Of a stretch of 51,239 nucleotides of DNA, positions 48,902 to 51,239 are shown piece after piece (within the stretch, counting starts at the first letter, position 1; every line of letters begins with the position of its first letter). The DNA comes from Ilumatobacteraceae bacterium (GTDB lineage Bacteria; Actinomycetota; Acidimicrobiia; Acidimicrobiales; Ilumatobacteraceae). A model generated the notes under the pieces. That model worked only from the letters and a program-made list of their open reading frames with translations. It searched no databases and was not told the DNA's origin. The stretch lies in NCBI GenBank assembly GCA_025358075.1, contig JANYKU010000054.1:1-51239 (forward strand), written 5' to 3'. Both the position numbers and the translations under genes were made by a program.

Positions 48902-49942
48902 CTAGGGGGTGAGGGTGGATTCGATCCGGGTGAGGGCGGTGTCGATGTCGGCGTCGGTGGTTTGGAAGCTGGTGACCAGCCGGACGACGTCGGCGGCGAT
49001 GCGGTAGAACAACAGGCCGGCCTCGGCCATTCGGTCGGCGACCGCCGGGTCGACGCGAATGAACAGCATGTTGACGTCGGGCTCGTTGAGCTGCTCGACG
49101 TCGAGCTTGCACAGGCCGGCGGCGAGCCGGGCCATCGTGGCGTTGGATTGGTGAGCGAGCCGCAACCACAGATCGTCGGTGAGATAGGCGATCAGTTGCA
49201 CCGACTGGAAGCGCATCTTCGAGGCCACGTGCCCGGAGCGCTTGGTGCGGTACACCAGCTCCGCAGCGATGGCCGGGTCGAAGCAGACGATGGCGTCGGT
49301 GCTGAGGACCCCGTTCTTCATGGCACCGAGCGAGAACGCGTCGATCCCGGCGCGCCACGTGAGGTCAGCCGGCGAGCAACCGAGCACCGACAACGCATTG
49401 GCGATGCGCGCACCGTCGAGGTGGGCGGTGAGCCCTCGACGACTGGCGATCGTGGTCAACTCGACGATCTGCTTTGGCGTGTAGATCGTGCCGAAATCGG
49501 TCGGCACCGTCAAGGACAGCACGGATGGTTGGGAATGATGTGGATCACCCCATCGTGTTGCCTCGAAGGACTGTTCGAGCGCAGCAGGTTCGATGCGGTA
49601 GTGGTCGCCGGCCACGCCGCGAATCATCGCTCCGCCGCCGAACATCGACGTTGCGCCGCACTCGTTCTGCAGGATGTGTGCCGTGTCGTGGCACATCACT
49701 GCACCCCACGGCGGGCACATCGCCGCGAGGGCGAGTGAGTTGGCGGCCGTGCCGCTGATGACCGGGAAGACGTCGGCGTCTGGATGCTCGAAGACGGCCC
49801 GCACCGTGTCGCGGAGTCGTGCCGTCCATTCGTCCGCGCCGTAGGCCAATGCAGAGCCGGTGTTGGCGTCGGCGATTGCGGCCATGATCTCTGGCGCCAC
49901 TCCGGCGGCGTTATCGCTGCGAAACTCGATCTGTGCGTTCAT
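48902..49942 (-). CDS. Low-specificity threonine aldolase-like PLP enzyme
   Basis: The 346-residue fold type I beta-eliminating lyase begins EFRSDNAAGVAPEIMAAI (RSDN is the threonine-aldolase motif), has HLDGARIANAL with the PLP-binding Asp, and a Lys in LGAMKNGVLSTDAIV as Schiff base, where canonical aldolases have LSKGLGAPVG. It may cleave threonine or phenylserine-type amino acids. ATG 49942 is preferred to the adjacent TTG. It starts 3 bp after the esterase stop, so they are cotranscribed. Confidence 0.85.
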   Translation of the reverse strand: MNAQIEFRSDNAAGVAPEIMAAIADANTGSALAYGADEWTARLRDTVRAVFEHPDADVFPVISGTAANSLALAAMCPPWGAVMCHDTAHILQNECGATSMFGGGAMIRGVAGDHYRIEPAALEQSFEATRWGDPHHSQPSVLSLTVPTDFGTIYTPKQIVELTTIASRRGLTAHLDGARIANALSVLGCSPADLTWRAGIDAFSLGAMKNGVLSTDAIVCFDPAIAAELVYRTKRSGHVASKMRFQSVQLIAYLTDDLWLRLAHQSNATMARLAAGLCKLDVEQLNEPDVNMLFIRVDPAVADRMAEAGLLFYRIAADVVRLVTSFQTTDADIDTALTRIESTLTP

Positions 49943-49945
49943 CAA

Positions 49946-50881
49946 CTAGGCGTGCAGCGCGTCTCGCAAGCGAGCGCCCACGTCGGCGACCATGGCTCTG
50001 CCACCATCGAGAACGCCGGTCATGTTGATGACCGCGTGGATCAGACCGTCGTAGCGCTTGCTCTCGGCAGCCACGCCGTTGGCGCGCAGCGCCGCGCCGT
50101 ATGCCTCACCCTGGTCGCGCAGCGGGTCGAATTCACACGTTGCGATGAAGCACGGCGGCAGGTCGGAGAGGTTCGGATTCAAGAGCGGCGAGGCCAGCGG
50201 GTTCGTGTGGTCGTCGGCCGACACGTAGTGGTTCGAGAACCATTCCATGTCATCGTACTCGAGGAAGTAGCCGCTGGCGTTCTCGACCATTGATCCATCT
50301 CGGGCGGTCATGTCGACCGCCGGATAGATCAGCGCCGCGAACGAGATTGCCGGCCCGCCGGCATCTCGCGCCATCTGCGTGACCACTGCGCTGAGGTTGC
50401 CACCGGCGCTGTCGCCGCACACAGCGAGTCGGCCGGCGTCGCCGCCCAACGACGCGGCGTTGTCGGCCACCCATCGAGTTGCGGCGAAGCAGTCGTGGGC
50501 GGCGATGGGGAAGCGATGTTCCGGAGCCATTCGGTAGTCCACGGACACCACGATGGCGGTGGCGTCGCGGCACAGGGCACGGCAGACGTTGTCGTGAGTG
50601 TCGAGGCTGCAGATCACCCACCCGCCTCCGTGGAAGAACATGACGACTGGATGTGGACCAGCGCCTTCGGGTGTGTAGACGCGGGCGCCGATCTCTGCTC
50701 CGTCGACCGGAATGGTGATGTCGCCAATCGAGCCGACTTCGATCGGCTCACCCGCCAGTTGCAGCATCGGTTCCGATGCAGACAGGGCTCGCGCGTCGGC
50801 AACGGACAACGTGTGGATCGGTGGCGCCCCGAGCGCCGCCAGCCCCTTCAGCAGGCCTTCTACTTGCGCATCTAATGGCAC
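49946..50881 (-). CDS. HSL-family alpha/beta-hydrolase (acetyl esterase type)
   Basis: The 311-residue esterase has the HSL oxyanion motif HGGGW (84-88), the nucleophile S158 in GDSAGGN, D252 in CEFDPLRD and H282 in LIHAV, so the triad is complete. It is cytosolic and should hydrolyse short acyl esters. GAGGGGG upstream of GTG 50881 sets the start. It lies between a nucleoside hydrolase fragment and the aldolase gene. Confidence 0.92.
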   Translation of the reverse strand: MPLDAQVEGLLKGLAALGAPPIHTLSVADARALSASEPMLQLAGEPIEVGSIGDITIPVDGAEIGARVYTPEGAGPHPVVMFFHGGGWVICSLDTHDNVCRALCRDATAIVVSVDYRMAPEHRFPIAAHDCFAATRWVADNAASLGGDAGRLAVCGDSAGGNLSAVVTQMARDAGGPAISFAALIYPAVDMTARDGSMVENASGYFLEYDDMEWFSNHYVSADDHTNPLASPLLNPNLSDLPPCFIATCEFDPLRDQGEAYGAALRANGVAAESKRYDGLIHAVINMTGVLDGGRAMVADVGARLRDALHA

Positions 50882-50915
50882 GGTTCCCCCTCGATCTTGT
50901 CGGCACCAGGTTGGT

Positions 50916-51203
50916 TCATTGCCGAAGACGTTCCAATTCCAGCTCAACCACCGCTCGGCTGTCGACTCCGGTGAGGATGCGCACCGGTCGACGTGCACTC
51001 CATTCCACTTCGTGGTCGCTGGCGCGGGCGGCGGTCTGCGTCTTGCCGCGACAGAAGCTGCGGCCGCAGTCGACACGAACCGGCTGCTCGATCCATGTGA
51101 ACAGCTGCGGTGCCAACAGATAGCTGATGGTCGTCGAGTCGTGGACGAAAAAACCGTCGAGGCCGTTACGTCCACGATAGAAGTCCGCGAGACGCTGTGA
51201 CAA
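50916..51203 (-). pseudogene. C-terminal fragment of a nucleoside hydrolase
   Basis: The 95 codons match only the last third of inosine/uridine nucleoside hydrolases: NGLDGFFVHDSTTISYLLAPQLF contains the family HD motif (VHD) and YLL-x-P, followed by a VRVDCG-x-GKTQ segment. The family is about 310-340 residues; here an in-frame TGA lies just upstream (51225-51227), so about 220 residues are missing. Either a decayed gene or a junction artefact at the contig end. Confidence 0.7.
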
Positions 51204-51239
51204 CAGCGAGCGCCCGCAAGGTCCTCATCGATACCGACC
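51197..51239 (+). CDS. First codons of a nucleoside hydrolase (cut by window end)
   Basis: GTG 51197 opens VTTASARKVLIDTD, matching the N-terminal KxLIDTDPG start of inosine/uridine nucleoside hydrolases, where DTD begins the calcium/ribose-binding motif. It overlaps the head of the minus-strand fragment. Only 14 codons are visible. Confidence 0.6.
   Translation, partial: MTTASARKVLIDTD

Overview
The window looks like a high-GC actinobacterial chromosome piece, most plausibly an environmental member of the Acidimicrobiia (Ilumatobacter-like); the class-level call is inference. Supporting signs are a CarD-type RNA polymerase regulator, a SigK/RskA-like sigma/anti-sigma pair, an actinobacterial LexA box (GAAC-N4-GTTC) in front of dinB, an F420-type (Ddn-like) reductase, luciferase-like oxidoreductases, and many genes whose start codon lies 6-8 nt after a TANNNT -10 hexamer, the signature of leaderless mRNAs. 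I see no rRNA, tRNA, CRISPR array, prophage or intact insertion sequence. The ends are not clean. Bases 1-15 are identical to the 3' end of an Illumina adapter. At the right edge a headless nucleoside hydrolase fragment meets the first codons of a nucleoside hydrolase on the other strand, which may be an assembly or amplification chimera.

Layout. 1-7.1 kb: DUF3048 lipoprotein, RidA-like protein, class III CoA transferase, PAS-PAS-GGDEF cyclase overlapping tail-to-tail with an unknown protein, beta-lactamase-fold serine hydrolase, CarD. 7.1-13.5 kb: a TPP enzyme divergent from a glutamine-synthetase-family ligase, a palindromic repeat locus, two methyltransferases, small proteins, and an EEP-family nuclease. 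13.5-21.3 kb: SDR plus PLP decarboxylase, VOC protein, 3-hydroxyisobutyrate-dehydrogenase-like enzyme, F420 reductase, then a four-gene overlapping operon (ABC ATPase, permease, histidine kinase, LuxR-type regulator). 21.4-27.4 kb: SHMT-like enzyme, LLM oxidoreductase and class III aminotransferase, agmatinase family, and the first of two HD-domain metalloprotein paralogues. 27.4-31.3 kb: LysM/NlpC hydrolase, and a Rieske protein with a long His-containing C-terminal region, divergent from soxR. 31.4-40.2 kb: GNAT enzyme beside a second short repeat family, amidohydrolase plus DMT exporter, SOS-controlled dinB, DinB-fold enzyme plus the second HD paralogue, quinone-oxidoreductase-like MDR, homocysteine methyltransferase, rskA/sigK. 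40.2-51.2 kb: dimethylglycine/sarcosine dehydrogenase-type fusion plus BBE flavoenzyme, a nhaA-LLM-SDR operon, DMT plus VOC pair, threonine-aldolase-like enzyme plus esterase, nucleoside hydrolase pieces.

How it fits together. Most of the content is catabolic and redox chemistry with dense packing, start/stop overlaps and short divergent promoters. A loose nitrogen/one-carbon theme runs through it (ligase, agmatinase family, aminotransferase, methylglycine dehydrogenase, SHMT-like, homocysteine methyltransferase), but the genes are in separate transcription units. The most interesting item is the soxR/Rieske pair: a near-perfect dyad lies in a 19-bp promoter spacer, as in MerR-family activation, and drives a leaderless gene for a Rieske protein whose C-terminal part vaguely recalls questin (anthraquinone) oxidases. 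Next are a family of 45-46 bp palindromes at three intergenic loci, two HD proteins with a PhnZ-type diiron ligand pattern, and two enzymes with replaced key residues (an SDR with His for the catalytic Tyr, and a homocysteine methyltransferase with His at the first zinc Cys position).
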